Source: JANQRZ01 sp965214485
GTDB taxonomy: Bacteria; Bacteroidota; Rhodothermia; Rhodothermales; JANQRZ01
DNA length: 64,000 bases
Direction of reading: 5' to 3'
Assembly (NCBI GenBank): GCA_965214485.1
Contig: CBDCBW010000015.1
Span: 310,001 to 374,000, forward strand
In this document: piece after piece, positions 34,445 through 43,769 of the stretch
Position numbering within the stretch: the stretch's first letter is position 1
How the letters are laid out: every line of letters starts with the position of its first letter
The notes under the pieces: generated by a model
What the model was told of the DNA's origin: nothing
What the model saw: the letters and a program-made list of their open reading frames with translations, nothing else
Database searches by the model: none
Program-made: the position numbers and the translations under genes

Positions 34445-34616
34445 GGCCTAGTGCTACGACAACTCGATTCTGACAGGCTCTCGGCAGCCCGTGCGCCGCG
34501 CGTCAGCGTTGACCTCGTCGCCCGATGCGGTGCATCTAGCTCCTCGGTCGCCTTGACTCGCAGCACCCGAACACGCCGATCTACCCGTCATTCTGCTCGT
34601 GTCGAAGCACTAGGCC
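34445..34616. mobile_element. Possible short non-autonomous element with inverted ends
   Basis: GGCCTAGTGCTACGACA (34445-34461) is matched in reverse complement by GGCCTAGTGCTTCGACA (34600-34616) with one mismatch, enclosing about 140 bases without a gene. The remainder of the 34432-34785 gap shows nothing else. No flanking target duplication was confirmed, so MITE status is tentative. Confidence 0.4.
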
Positions 34617-34785
34617 CCGTCGCGTAGGTCGGTCCGTCGGCGAGCGAGGTGGCCCGCGAGCAAGGCCGCCGGCCCTGCTCCACCGCCCGCCGTTGGCTGA
34701 GCACGACCTGAGCACGGGGCGGCCTGGACGCCCCCCGCCGCCAGCTGTATATAGTCCGCCCAAACGATCCCCAACCCTAGCCTCC

Positions 34786-35943
34786 ATGAGCACCGCCGAC
34801 CCCGGCTACATCGACCTCACCGTGCTGAGCCGCGAGCTGCTCCTCGACTCCGAGGCGGCAGGCCCGAAGCGCACGACGAGCCTGCACGCCCGCCGCACCC
34901 CGCTCACCGAGCCCGCCGCGCAGTTCCGCGCGCTCAACGCCGCCGCAGTCTCCGGCGGCCCCACCGGCACCGGCCACTTCGGGGCCGACCTCGCCGCGAG
35001 CGGCTGGCCCGGCCTGAGGCCCGCCCCGCTCGAGGTCTTCCAGATCAACGTCGGCAAGCTGTGCAACATGACGTGCCGCCACTGCCACGTGGACTCGGGG
35101 CCGGACCGCACCGACGAGAACATGGACCGGGCGACGGTCGACGCCTGCCTCGCGGCCATCGACCAGGTCAGGGCGGCACCGGGCAGCGCCCTCCACACCG
35201 TGGACCTCACCGGCGGCGCGCCAGAGCTCAACCCGCACTTCGAGTACCTCGTCGAGGCGTGCGTGGCGCGCGGCCTCCACGTCATCGACCGCTGCAACCT
35301 GACGGTCCTGCTCGTCCGGCGCTACCGGCACCTGCCGGCGTGGCTCGCCGAGCGCGGCGTCGAGGTGGCGTGCTCGCTCCCGCACTACCGCAAGCTCGGC
35401 ACCGACGCGCAGCGCGGCGACGGGACCTACGAGAAGTCCCTCGAAGCGCTTCGGCGGCTGAACGAGGCGGGCTACGGGCAGGGCGACGCGCGGCGCGTCC
35501 TCACGCTCGTCACAAACCCCGTCGGCGCGTTCCTCGCCGGCAGCCAGGGCTCGCTCGAAGCCGAGTGGAAGGCGGCCCTCGCGCAGCGCCACGGCGTGAC
35601 GTTCGACCGGCTCTTCGCGCTCAACAACATGCCGATGAGCCGCTACCTCGAGTGGCTGCTCGAAAAGGGCCTGACCGAGGCCTACCTCGAACGCCTGGCG
35701 ACGGCCTTCAACCCGGCGACCATCGACGGGCTGATGTGCCGCAACACGGTCTCGGTGAGCTGGGACGGGCGGCTCTTCGACTGCGACTTCAACCAGCAGC
35801 TCGAGATGGACGCCGCCGTCCCCTTCGCCCACGTCTCCGACTTCGACCTCGCGGCGTGGCAGGCGCGCTCCGTCCTCACGGCGCGCCACTGCTACGGCTG
35901 CACCGCCGGGGCCGGCTCCTCCTGCGGCGGAGCCACGGCCTAG
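34786..35943 (+). CDS. arsS: Arsenosugar biosynthesis radical SAM protein ArsS
   Basis: 385 residues from the ATG at 34786. Radical SAM iron-sulfur motif CxxxCxxC as CNMTCRHC within QINVGKLCNMTCRHCHVDSGP, followed by TVDLTGGAPELNPHF. The C-terminal DUF3641-like region ends with HCYGCTAGAGSSCGG, extra cysteines for an auxiliary cluster. ArsS is proposed to add an adenosyl-derived group to dimethylarsenic on the way to arsenosugars. The methyltransferase arsM is not in the window. Confidence 0.93.
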   Translation: MSTADPGYIDLTVLSRELLLDSEAAGPKRTTSLHARRTPLTEPAAQFRALNAAAVSGGPTGTGHFGADLAASGWPGLRPAPLEVFQINVGKLCNMTCRHCHVDSGPDRTDENMDRATVDACLAAIDQVRAAPGSALHTVDLTGGAPELNPHFEYLVEACVARGLHVIDRCNLTVLLVRRYRHLPAWLAERGVEVACSLPHYRKLGTDAQRGDGTYEKSLEALRRLNEAGYGQGDARRVLTLVTNPVGAFLAGSQGSLEAEWKAALAQRHGVTFDRLFALNNMPMSRYLEWLLEKGLTEAYLERLATAFNPATIDGLMCRNTVSVSWDGRLFDCDFNQQLEMDAAVPFAHVSDFDLAAWQARSVLTARHCYGCTAGAGSSCGGATA

Positions 35944-36050
35944 GGTCGTAGTCCTTTGTTCGTGCGCGCCCCCGGCCGTGCGCCCGCTGAGCGCAGCGAG
36001 CTCAGCGGAAGCGGGGATCGCCCACGAGCAACGGTCTTGCACGCTACGAC

Positions 36051-36413
36051 TTAAGACTCGGTCTCTTCGGTCACTTCGACCTGGTAGAGCCGGTCCTCGA
36101 TCTCGTCGGCGACTTCGCGGAGCTGCGCGTCGGAAAGCCCCTTGAGGACGCGGCGGGCGGCGCTCTTGAGCGCCCGGAGCGTCGCCCCCGCCGCCACGTC
36201 GATGACCTTCGTGACGAGCGGGCTGAGGCTGAAGAGCCGGGCTGGGGCGTAGAAGTGCACGTCGATGCCGACGCGGACGAACGCGTAGACGAGGGCGTCC
36301 ACGGCACCGACCTTCTCGGCGCGCGGCGCGTCCGACCGGAGGAGCGCCACGACGCGCTCGGCCTCGGCGGCGAGGTCATCGGAGAGCGGGGTGCCGAGGA
36401 GGTGGTGCGTCAC
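36051..36413 (-). CDS. Conserved hypothetical helical protein
   Basis: 120 residues, mostly predicted helix, with no signal peptide or transmembrane segment. Sequence blocks include ERVVALLRSDAPRAEKVGAVDALVYAFVRVG and VLKGLSDAQLREVADEIEDRLY. Coding is supported by the codon pattern and absence of a better frame. No family recognised. Confidence 0.6.
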   Translation of the reverse strand: MTHHLLGTPLSDDLAAEAERVVALLRSDAPRAEKVGAVDALVYAFVRVGIDVHFYAPARLFSLSPLVTKVIDVAAGATLRALKSAARRVLKGLSDAQLREVADEIEDRLYQVEVTEETES

Positions 36414-36472
36414 GGTCCGGTGGGGCCTCTGCCACGGCGCGGCGGCGCGCGCCTAGGTGGAGCGGTGCGCGC

Positions 36473-37096
36473 CTAGTCGCCGCCGCAGCTCACGCAGCCC
36501 ACGCCGGGGGCCTCGCCGGTGGTGCAGGTGCACGAGCACGCGCTCCCGTCGTCGGTCGTCCCGAAGCCGCCGGTGCAGAACAGGCCGAGCTCGCCCGAGG
36601 GCACGTCGCAGACGTCCTGGACGATGTAGCCGGCGAAGGGCCGGTCCGGGCCCTGGTGGCGGGCCGGGACGGAGATGTAGAGCACGTCGCGCTGGCTCGC
36701 GCACTCGGCGACCGCCGCGCCGGGGAGCACGAACCCGACGAGGTACGGCTCGTCGAGCGCCGGCCCGAGGGTCGTGCGCGCGAAGGCGACGGCCTCGGGG
36801 CTGGAGCGCGCGAGGTCGCTCAGCCACGCCTCGACGCCGCTGCGGTTCAGCCGCCGCGCGTCGGTCGTGTTGACCTCGGCGCGGTAGAGGCCGAAGAGGC
36901 CGTCGGTGAAGGCCTGCCGGAGGTCGTCCTCGGTCTCCTCGTAGAGCGGGTCAGGCTCGGGCTCGGGCTCGGGCTGGGTCACGACGGTCGGCCCCTGCGC
37001 CGTGGGCGGGGGCGGAGGCGGCGCGGTGACCGGCTCCGTGGCGGTGCAGGCTGCGAGGAAGAGGAGGGACAGGGCGAGCAGACGAGGGGACAGCAT
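36473..37096 (-). CDS. Hypothetical lipoprotein with Cys-rich C-terminus
   Basis: 207 residues. Lipobox LFLAAC at about 12-17, then a Pro-rich linker (EPVTAPPPPPPTAQ) and an acidic EPEPEPEPD stretch. A globular part follows, then a C-terminal tail with eight closely spaced cysteines (LFCTGGFG, SACSCTCTTGEAPGVGCVSCGG). The cysteines may bind metal or form disulfides. Function unknown. Confidence 0.65.
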   Translation of the reverse strand: MLSPRLLALSLLFLAACTATEPVTAPPPPPPTAQGPTVVTQPEPEPEPDPLYEETEDDLRQAFTDGLFGLYRAEVNTTDARRLNRSGVEAWLSDLARSSPEAVAFARTTLGPALDEPYLVGFVLPGAAVAECASQRDVLYISVPARHQGPDRPFAGYIVQDVCDVPSGELGLFCTGGFGTTDDGSACSCTCTTGEAPGVGCVSCGGD

Positions 37097-37130
37097 GGCG
37101 GGTTCGGCGAGGGAGGGGAAGGAGCGCTGG

Positions 37131-37445
37131 CTAGCGGTGGACGTTCTTCGACGTGTCGCGGACGCCCTCTTTGTAGCGGAGCACCTGGCGGCGGAGCTGG
37201 CGCACGCAGCCGCTGACGGCCTCCCGGTAGGTCGGGGCCGCGTCCTGCGCCGTCAGCGTTCGCCGCGAGACGTGGACCTTGACCTCTGCCCTCTTCCCTG
37301 ACCGCCCTGCCTCGTGCCCGTCGAGGATGACGTGGGCGTCGTGGATGCCGTCGTAGTAACGGTCGAGCTTGGAGACGGACTGCTCGATGTGGGCGCGGAG
37401 TCCGTCGGAGAGGTCGGTGTGGCGGGCCGTGATGCGCGTCTGCAT
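37131..37445 (-). CDS. hpf: Ribosome hibernation promoting factor, short form
   Basis: 104 residues from the ATG at 37445. MQTRITARHTDLSDGLRAHIEQ, then LDRYYDGIHDAHVIL and AEVKVHV follow the HPF/RaiA beta-alpha-beta-beta-beta-alpha fold. The long-form dimerisation domain is absent. Binds the 30S decoding region in stationary phase. Confidence 0.9.
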   Translation of the reverse strand: MQTRITARHTDLSDGLRAHIEQSVSKLDRYYDGIHDAHVILDGHEAGRSGKRAEVKVHVSRRTLTAQDAAPTYREAVSGCVRQLRRQVLRYKEGVRDTSKNVHR

Positions 37446-37589
37446 GGGGTCCTCCGGGATGTGAGCGAGAAGGCGAGAGGTGCTTCGTTGCACGGGTGCT
37501 TCGTTGAACGGGTGCTTCGTTGAATACGGGCGTGGTGCCCTCTTTGTCAAGTGAATCCGTACGACGGAGCAGGCCGTGCGCCGCGTCCC

Positions 37590-39449
37590 TCAGGCCGGAT
37601 CGGCGAGGCTGCGGGTGGCGCGGCAGGCGGGGAAGCCGGAGCAGCCGTAGAACGCCCCGTGCGGCCCGTCGCGCCGGACCATCGGGCGGCGGCAGCGCGG
37701 GCAGGCCGGGAGCGGCCCTCCGGCGGCGCTCGGCGCGGCGAGGCCTTTGCGCGCCGCCGGCGGCCGGAGCGCCGGGACGAGGTCGCCGTGGTAGAACTGC
37801 TGGAGCACGGGCCGGTACGCCTCGCGCCCCGTCGCCACCGCGTCGAGCGCGGCTTCGAGGCGGGCCGTGAAGTCGAGGGCGAAGAGCGTGGGGAAGCGCT
37901 GGACGAGGAAGCCGCACGCCCGCAGGCCGAGGTCCGTCGGGCGGAGGTGGCCGTCGCAGACGGCGGCGTAGCCGCGTTCGGTGAGGGTGGCGAGCGTCGA
38001 GGCATAGGTGCTGGGCCGCCCAATCCGGTGCGCCTCGAGCGCCCCGACGAGCGCCGCCTCGGTGTAGGGCTCCGGCGGCGCGCGGTGCGTCCGGCAGTGC
38101 CGGGCGGTGCCGAGCGCGAGCGGCTGCCCTTCGGCAAGCGCCGCCGGCAGCGGGGCCTCCTCCGGCGCGGTGTCTCCGAACTGGAGGAAGCCGCGCACCT
38201 GCCACCGCGCGCCCTGGGCTCGGAAGACGAACTGCCCGGCGGCGTCGGCGGCCTGGGCCGTCGTGCGCTCCCGCGTCGCCGCCGCCGCCTGGCTGACCAC
38301 CGCGCGGCGGTAGACGAGGTCGTAGACGCGGTACTGCTCCGGCGAGAGGTACTTGCGGACGCGCTTGGGGGCGCGCCCGAAGTCGGTCGGGCGCAGGGCT
38401 TCGTGCGCCTCCTGCGCCGCGCTCGCCACCTCGCGCCTGTGCCGGTGCGGACGCGGCGGGAGGTACCCCGGCCCGAAGTCCCGCGCCACCACGTCGCGGG
38501 CGGCGGCGAGGGCCGCTTTCGCCAGGTGGACCCCGTCGGTGCGCGGGTACGTGAGCAGGCCCACGCGCTCGTCGTCGTCGAGCTCGACGCCTTCGTAGAG
38601 CTGCTGCGCCACCCGGAGCGCCGGGCCGGGCGCGAGGCCGAGCTCGGACGAGGCGGCCTGCAGAAAGGCCGCCGTGGTGAACGGCGGCGGCGGCTTGACC
38701 GACTCCGCGGCCTGCTGCACGGAGCGCACGGTGAACGCCCTGTCCTGCAGGGTCTCGGCGAGGTGCCACGCCGCGCCCTCGTCGAGCGCGTCGTCCGTCA
38801 GCGCCTCCCCGAACGCCTCGCAGAGCCGAGCCGAGAACCGCTCCCCCGTGGGGAGCTGGAACGTGGCCTCGACGCCCCACCGCTCGGCCGGGGCGAAGCC
38901 GGCCACCGCGTGCTCGCGCTCGCAGAGCAGCCGGAGCGCCGCCGTCTGCACGCGCCCCGCCGAGAGCGGCCGGGGGCTGTCGACGGCCCGTTGGAGCACC
39001 GGGCTGACGGCGTAGCCGACGAGCCGGTCCACGACCCGCCGCGCCTGCTGCGCCGCCACGAGGTCGGCGTCCACGGGCCGGGGCTTCTCGAGCGCGGCGC
39101 GCACCGCCGGAGCCGTCACCTCGCCGAACGAGACCCGCGCCGCGGCGACGCCGGTGCGGGCGAGCGCGTCGGCGAGGTGCTGCGCGAGGGCCTCGCCCTC
39201 GCGGTCGGGGTCGGTGGCGAGCCAGATGCGGTCGCAGCCCTCGGCGTCGCGCCGCAGCCCGGCGAGGAGGGCTCGCTTGCCCTTCGCCGTCGTCCACGCC
39301 GCGTCGAACGTCTCCTCGGTGTCGACGCCCAGCGCGTCCTGCGGCAGGTCCAGAACGTGCCCTTCGGTGGCCCGGACGCGGTAGCCTTCGCCGAGCCACC
39401 GCGCGAGCGTCTCGGCCTTCGTCGGAGACTCTACGATGAGGAGCTGCAC
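37590..39449 (-). CDS. topA: DNA topoisomerase I
   Basis: 619 residues from GTG at 39449 (VQLLIVESPTKAET); an ATG at 39500 would add 17 residues. TOPRIM domain with VESPTKA, EGHVLDLP and DPDREGEA; catalytic Tyr in GLLTYPRTDGVHL; C-terminal C4 zinc finger (CPRCRRPMV, then FYGCSGFPAC). It relaxes negative supercoils. Only one zinc finger is present, fewer than in E. coli TopA. YbeY is upstream on the same strand. Confidence 0.95.
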   Translation of the reverse strand: MQLLIVESPTKAETLARWLGEGYRVRATEGHVLDLPQDALGVDTEETFDAAWTTAKGKRALLAGLRRDAEGCDRIWLATDPDREGEALAQHLADALARTGVAAARVSFGEVTAPAVRAALEKPRPVDADLVAAQQARRVVDRLVGYAVSPVLQRAVDSPRPLSAGRVQTAALRLLCEREHAVAGFAPAERWGVEATFQLPTGERFSARLCEAFGEALTDDALDEGAAWHLAETLQDRAFTVRSVQQAAESVKPPPPFTTAAFLQAASSELGLAPGPALRVAQQLYEGVELDDDERVGLLTYPRTDGVHLAKAALAAARDVVARDFGPGYLPPRPHRHRREVASAAQEAHEALRPTDFGRAPKRVRKYLSPEQYRVYDLVYRRAVVSQAAAATRERTTAQAADAAGQFVFRAQGARWQVRGFLQFGDTAPEEAPLPAALAEGQPLALGTARHCRTHRAPPEPYTEAALVGALEAHRIGRPSTYASTLATLTERGYAAVCDGHLRPTDLGLRACGFLVQRFPTLFALDFTARLEAALDAVATGREAYRPVLQQFYHGDLVPALRPPAARKGLAAPSAAGGPLPACPRCRRPMVRRDGPHGAFYGCSGFPACRATRSLADPA

Positions 39450-39512
39450 GGGGTCAGGAGCGGAAGCGAGGACGAGCGGAAGCGCGCAAGATAGGGACAC
39501 CTGAACGCAGGG

Positions 39513-40043
39513 CTACCCCTCTTCCGCTCTTCCTTCGCTCCGCTCTTCCGCCCCCAAATACTTGTCTTCGAGCCGCCGCATCGCCGCGCGCTCGGCGTCG
39601 GTCGCGTCGTCGTAGCCCAGCAGGTGGAGGACGCCGTGGAGCACGTAGCGCCGGGCCTCGGCCTCGAACGTCCCGCCGAACTCCGGGGCCCGCTCGGCGG
39701 CGGTGTCGAGGTCCACGTACACCTCCCCGTCGACCCTCCGCTCCGCCAGCGCGCCCTCGTCGAGGCTGAACGAGAGCACGTCGGTCGGGTAGTCGTGGCC
39801 GAGGAACTCGCGGTTGAGCCGGTGGACCGTCGCCCGGTCCGCAAGCACGACGCCGAGCGCATCGACCGTGAACCCCTCGGCTTGGACCATCCGCTCGACG
39901 AGCGCCCCGAGCGCGGCGGCGTTGAGGTGCCGGGACGGATGGGCGAGGGAGACCTCGATTTCAGGGTTCCGATCTTGGATGTCGGACTTCACTGATGCGC
40001 TCGCGTGCTCATCCACCTTCCCCATTCCACCCTCCCCGCTCAT
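39513..40043 (-). CDS. ybeY: Endoribonuclease YbeY
   Basis: About 176 residues from the ATG at 40043; the exact start is uncertain (40076 and 40025 also possible). Family blocks: RLNREFLGHDYPTDVLSFSLDE and the metal site HGVLHLLGYDD. The usual third zinc ligand (His in GYDH) is Asp here. YbeY takes part in 16S rRNA maturation and ribosome quality control. Confidence 0.88.
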   Translation of the reverse strand: MSGEGGMGKVDEHASASVKSDIQDRNPEIEVSLAHPSRHLNAAALGALVERMVQAEGFTVDALGVVLADRATVHRLNREFLGHDYPTDVLSFSLDEGALAERRVDGEVYVDLDTAAERAPEFGGTFEAEARRYVLHGVLHLLGYDDATDAERAAMRRLEDKYLGAEERSEGRAEEG

Positions 40044-40081
40044 ACCCAATCGCTGAGTTTGTGCGCCCTCCTCCACGTCAA

Positions 40082-40164
40082 GTCATCCCCGCGAAGGCGG
40101 GAAACCAGGCGAGGGTTGAGCCACGCGCCCTCGCCGTATGGATTCCCGCCTGCGCGGGAAGGAC
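40082..40164. repeat. Extragenic inverted repeat (CCCGC..GCGGG type)
   Basis: GTCATCCCCGCGAAGGCGGG (starting 40082) and its near reverse complement ending at 40164 (from TGGATTCCCGCCTGCGCGGG at 40139) face each other. Each arm also folds on itself (CCCGC/GCGGG). Elements with this sequence are widespread in bacterial intergenic regions. It lies between ybeY and the gene at 40205. Confidence 0.7.
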
Positions 40165-40204
40165 TCAGTCATTCAGAGAAATGGTATCAGAGTGTGTCTG
40201 TCTC

Positions 40205-40663
40205 TCAGGGCATGTCCCCGAAGAGCGTCTCGCTCATCGAGAGGGCGACGGAGCTCATCATGATCTCGGCCGGGAGCTGGGTGAAGTCCGTCTGGAGGAG
40301 TCGGTCGTCGACGTTGGCGTAGAGTGAGCACCCCGCCCCGCGCTCGACGACCAGGCCGTTCGTGACGCCGCCCCGGCGGGCGAAGAAGATGACCTCGCCC
40401 AGCTCCTCCGAGGCGAGGTAGCCGGTACAGCCCTGGAGTTGGAGGAAGGCGTTCATGCCGTAGACCGAGATCAGCCCCGTCGGCGTCTCGGCGTCGGCGA
40501 CGGCCTCGGGAAGCGTCACCGCCGGGTGGACCTCGAGGACGAGCCGCCGCCCGCTCTCGGCGTCTTCGAGCTCGAACCGGACGAGGGCCCCGTCGCGCAC
40601 CGGCTCCGCGCCAAAGGCGGCGGCGAGCCGGTCGAAGTCAGCATCCGAGAAGGCGAAGGGCAT
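40205..40663 (-). CDS. Conserved hypothetical protein
   Basis: 152 residues, soluble, alpha/beta. Blocks include FSDADFDRLAAAFGAEPVRDG, LVLEVHPAVTLPEA and GEVIFFARRGGVTNGLVVERG. No signal peptide or known motif. Convincing codon structure and clean borders support it as a gene. Confidence 0.65.
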   Translation of the reverse strand: MPFAFSDADFDRLAAAFGAEPVRDGALVRFELEDAESGRRLVLEVHPAVTLPEAVADAETPTGLISVYGMNAFLQLQGCTGYLASEELGEVIFFARRGGVTNGLVVERGAGCSLYANVDDRLLQTDFTQLPAEIMMSSVALSMSETLFGDMP

Positions 40664-40780
40664 GGCGAGGGGGGCGGGGCAGGAGAGAAGATAGGCACGC
40701 GAGCAGAGAGGGAAAAGCCCGAGGAGAGGGGGGCGCTCTTTTCCCGCCCGTCTTCCTCCGGCCCCTCCTCCCGTGTACCC

Positions 40781-43663
40781 TCACCCCTGCTCCGCCGGGG
40801 GCGGCTCCTCGGCGGCGGGCGGCGGCGGGCGTGGGGTTTGGTAGAGCTCGCGCAGCTCCTCCGCCGACTGCCGGAACGCCTCGTCGCCGAGCCGCTCGGC
40901 GATGGTGCCGCTGAAGGCCGCGGCCTCGTCGAAGGCTCCGTTTTCGAGGTAGATCGACTGGACCGTCCGGTAGTACTGCACGGCGAGGTTGATCGCGCGC
41001 TGCGAGCCAGCGGTTTCGAGCTGGCGGAGCGCGAGCGGCTCGGCCTCGCGCATGAGCGCCACGGCGCGCTCGCGGTCGCCGAGCGCGGTGTAGGCCTCGG
41101 CGAGGACGTAGAGCGAGATGAAGTCCGCCGGCACGGTCCCGAGCGGGACCTCCTCCTCGACCCGGGCCAGGAGCGCCCGCGCGGCGTCCGGCCTTCCCTG
41201 CTCGGCGAGCGCCTCGGCGGCCGGGCCGAAGACCGACGAGCGGTAGTTGTCGACCATGTTGCGGACGTTCTCGTCGAAGTACACGTCGGGGTCGTCGAGG
41301 TTGGTCAGGCGGAACTTCGAGAGCCGGTCGAGGAGGACCTCGGGGACGACGCGCCCGCCGGGGCGGTCGCTCGGGATCGGGACGACGCGCGTCGCGAGGC
41401 CCTCGGCCTGCATGTAGCCGCCGAGGCTCACCTGGCTGTCCTGCGCCGCCGTCGTCGCGAAGTAGACCGGGCGCTCCCACCCCCGCCGGGCGTTCTCGAT
41501 GAGGATGTCGAGCACGACGCGGTCGTTGACGTAGATCACGTTCCGGCCCTGGGCGTAGGGCCGCCCCTCGACGGTCCACGCCATCGACGGCGGAAGCGCG
41601 GTCGGGTTGCCCCACGCCTGCCGCGTCTCGGCGGACACGTTCTCGACCGGGAGCTCGACCTCGCGCGGCTCCCAGAGCGACGGCTGGAGCGCGTCGATCT
41701 GCTGGTCGGTGAGCGAGATCGGCAGCGGCGCGGACTCGCGCGAGGCCTGGTTCTTGAGCTGCTTGATGTACCACGGCGTCTGGAGCAGCGACAGGTTCGC
41801 CACGCGCACGTCGCGCCGGACGCCCTCGACCTCCTGGAGGTACCACAGCGGGAAGGTGTCGTTGTCGCCGTTGGTGAAGAGGATCGCGTTCGGGGCGAGG
41901 CTCTGGAGCATGTTGTACGCGAAGTCCGGCGCGACGTAGCGCCCGCTCCGGTCGTGGTCGTCGTAGTTCTGGACGAGCATCCAGCCGGGGACCGCGGCGA
42001 AGAGCAGCGCCGCCGCCGCCGCCGCCAGCCCGAGCCGCAGCCCGCTCGACTTCTCGGCGAGCGCCTCGGCCGTGAGCGCGACCAGCCCCGTCGCCCCGAT
42101 CCCGACCCAGAGGCTGTAGGCGAAGAAGCTCGCGACGTAGGAATAGTCCCGCTCGCGCGGCTGCATCGGGTTCTGGTTGAGGTAGAGGATGATCCCCACC
42201 CCGGTGATCAGGAACAGCACGGCCACGGCGAACGCCCGCCGCCAGTCCTGCACGAAGTGGAACGCCATCCCGATGAGCCCCAGCAGCAGCGGCAGCCAGA
42301 AGTAGACGTTCATCCCCGCCCGCTCGCTCGGCGTCCGCGCCTCAGCGGTGCCGACCGTCCGCACGACCCCGTCGGCCCAGCCGGCGTCCTGCGTGTCGGC
42401 CGCCTTGCCGACGAAGTTCCACAGGAAGTAGCGCAGGTACATGTGCCCGACCTGGTACTTCCAGAAGAACTCCAGGTCGGAGTCGTACTGCGCGTAGACC
42501 TGGGCGTGCTGCGGCACCGGCGACCAGCGGCGCGGGAAGAACTTGTCGTCGCGCGTGAAGCGGCGCGTCGCGTCGTCGAAGGTCGGCCCCTTGAGCAGCG
42601 GCGTCGCGCCGTACTGCTCGCGCTTGAGGTAGGAGACGATGGCCTCGGTCGTCTCCGGGTCGTTCTCGTCGATCGGCGGGTCCGCCGCCGAGCGGATGAA
42701 GATCAGCGCGTAGCTCGAATACCCGACGAGCAGCATCAGCACCGAGAGCGCGACGAGGTTGCCGACGGGCCGCCGCCGCGTCTGCGTCCACCACACCGCC
42801 CCGACGACCGCGCCGAAGACGACCAGGAGGGTCATCGTCAGACTGCCCAGCGACTCGGCGAGGCTCGGCAGGCCCTGGATCAGGCCGGGGTAGATGAAGA
42901 GGAAGATCACCGAGGCCACGGCCCCCGCCACGACCACCCCGAGCCACCGCTTCGCGGGGGTCCAGTCCGCCCGGTCGAAGTCGGCGAAGTAGACCACGAG
43001 CGCGATGAAGAACAGCGTCAGCACATTGAGCAGGTGCACCCCGATGGCGAGGCCGAAGAGGTAGGCGATCAGCACGAGGTAGCGGTCGCTCTTGAGGCCG
43101 AACGGGTGGTCCCCCTGCGCGCGGAGCGCGGCCTCCTCCTCGAGCTTCTCCTCGCGCCACCGCAGGATCAGCCACACCACGATGGCCGTGAAGAACATAC
43201 TCATCGCGTAGACCTCGGCCTCGACCGCGTTGAACCAGAACGAGTCCGTCACGGCGAACGTCAGCGCCCCGACGACGCCGCCGCCGAGCGCGGCCAGGCG
43301 GTCCGTCGCCGTCCACACGTCCGGCGTGCCCTGCCAGATGCGGACGAGGCGGACGATCACGAGGTGCGTCAGCACGATCGTCAGCGCACTCGCCAGCACG
43401 CTCACCAGGTTGATCGCCACCGCCGTCGCCCCCGACGCCATGAAGAGGCCGAGCACCGGCCCGAAGACCATCGAGAAGAGCCGCCCGACGAGCATGTAGA
43501 ACGGCGCGCCCGGCGGGTGGGACACCTGCAGCCCGTCGGCGATCGCGATGAACTCGCCCGCGTCCCAGAACGACGCCGTCGGCGCGACGGTCATCAGGTA
43601 GAGCACGAGCGAGAAGACGAAGACGCCGGCTGCGACGAGCCGGTCAACCGTGGTTCCTTTCAT
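40781..43663 (-). CDS. DUF2723 / GT117-type membrane glycosyltransferase with TPR tail
   Basis: 960 residues from the ATG at 43663. Ten or more predicted transmembrane helices in the first 560 residues. The first loop contains TAPTASFWDAGEFIAIADGLQVSHPPGAPFY, the DUF2723 signature with acidic residues as in protein O-mannosyltransferases. After the membrane part is a large soluble region (PNAILFTNGDNDTFPLWYLQEVEGVRRDVRV) and C-terminal TPR-like helices. In Bacteroidota these enzymes are linked to protein O-glycosylation at the inner membrane; the sugar and targets here are unknown. Confidence 0.85.
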   Translation of the reverse strand: MKGTTVDRLVAAGVFVFSLVLYLMTVAPTASFWDAGEFIAIADGLQVSHPPGAPFYMLVGRLFSMVFGPVLGLFMASGATAVAINLVSVLASALTIVLTHLVIVRLVRIWQGTPDVWTATDRLAALGGGVVGALTFAVTDSFWFNAVEAEVYAMSMFFTAIVVWLILRWREEKLEEEAALRAQGDHPFGLKSDRYLVLIAYLFGLAIGVHLLNVLTLFFIALVVYFADFDRADWTPAKRWLGVVVAGAVASVIFLFIYPGLIQGLPSLAESLGSLTMTLLVVFGAVVGAVWWTQTRRRPVGNLVALSVLMLLVGYSSYALIFIRSAADPPIDENDPETTEAIVSYLKREQYGATPLLKGPTFDDATRRFTRDDKFFPRRWSPVPQHAQVYAQYDSDLEFFWKYQVGHMYLRYFLWNFVGKAADTQDAGWADGVVRTVGTAEARTPSERAGMNVYFWLPLLLGLIGMAFHFVQDWRRAFAVAVLFLITGVGIILYLNQNPMQPRERDYSYVASFFAYSLWVGIGATGLVALTAEALAEKSSGLRLGLAAAAAALLFAAVPGWMLVQNYDDHDRSGRYVAPDFAYNMLQSLAPNAILFTNGDNDTFPLWYLQEVEGVRRDVRVANLSLLQTPWYIKQLKNQASRESAPLPISLTDQQIDALQPSLWEPREVELPVENVSAETRQAWGNPTALPPSMAWTVEGRPYAQGRNVIYVNDRVVLDILIENARRGWERPVYFATTAAQDSQVSLGGYMQAEGLATRVVPIPSDRPGGRVVPEVLLDRLSKFRLTNLDDPDVYFDENVRNMVDNYRSSVFGPAAEALAEQGRPDAARALLARVEEEVPLGTVPADFISLYVLAEAYTALGDRERAVALMREAEPLALRQLETAGSQRAINLAVQYYRTVQSIYLENGAFDEAAAFSGTIAERLGDEAFRQSAEELRELYQTPRPPPPAAEEPPPAEQG

Positions 43664-43769
43664 ACTGGCGGGCGGGTCCGGGAAGAGCGGAGACACAAAG
43701 CGGGAAGATACGCCCGCACCAACGGCCTAGCCCGGCCTGGATTGCTCTCCTATGCAGATGCCCATCTCG

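Noticed and set aside
35941..36050. A second MITE-like element after arsS (TCGTAG / CTACGA ends)
   Set aside because: Only short partial matches to the 34445-34616 ends; too weak to support.
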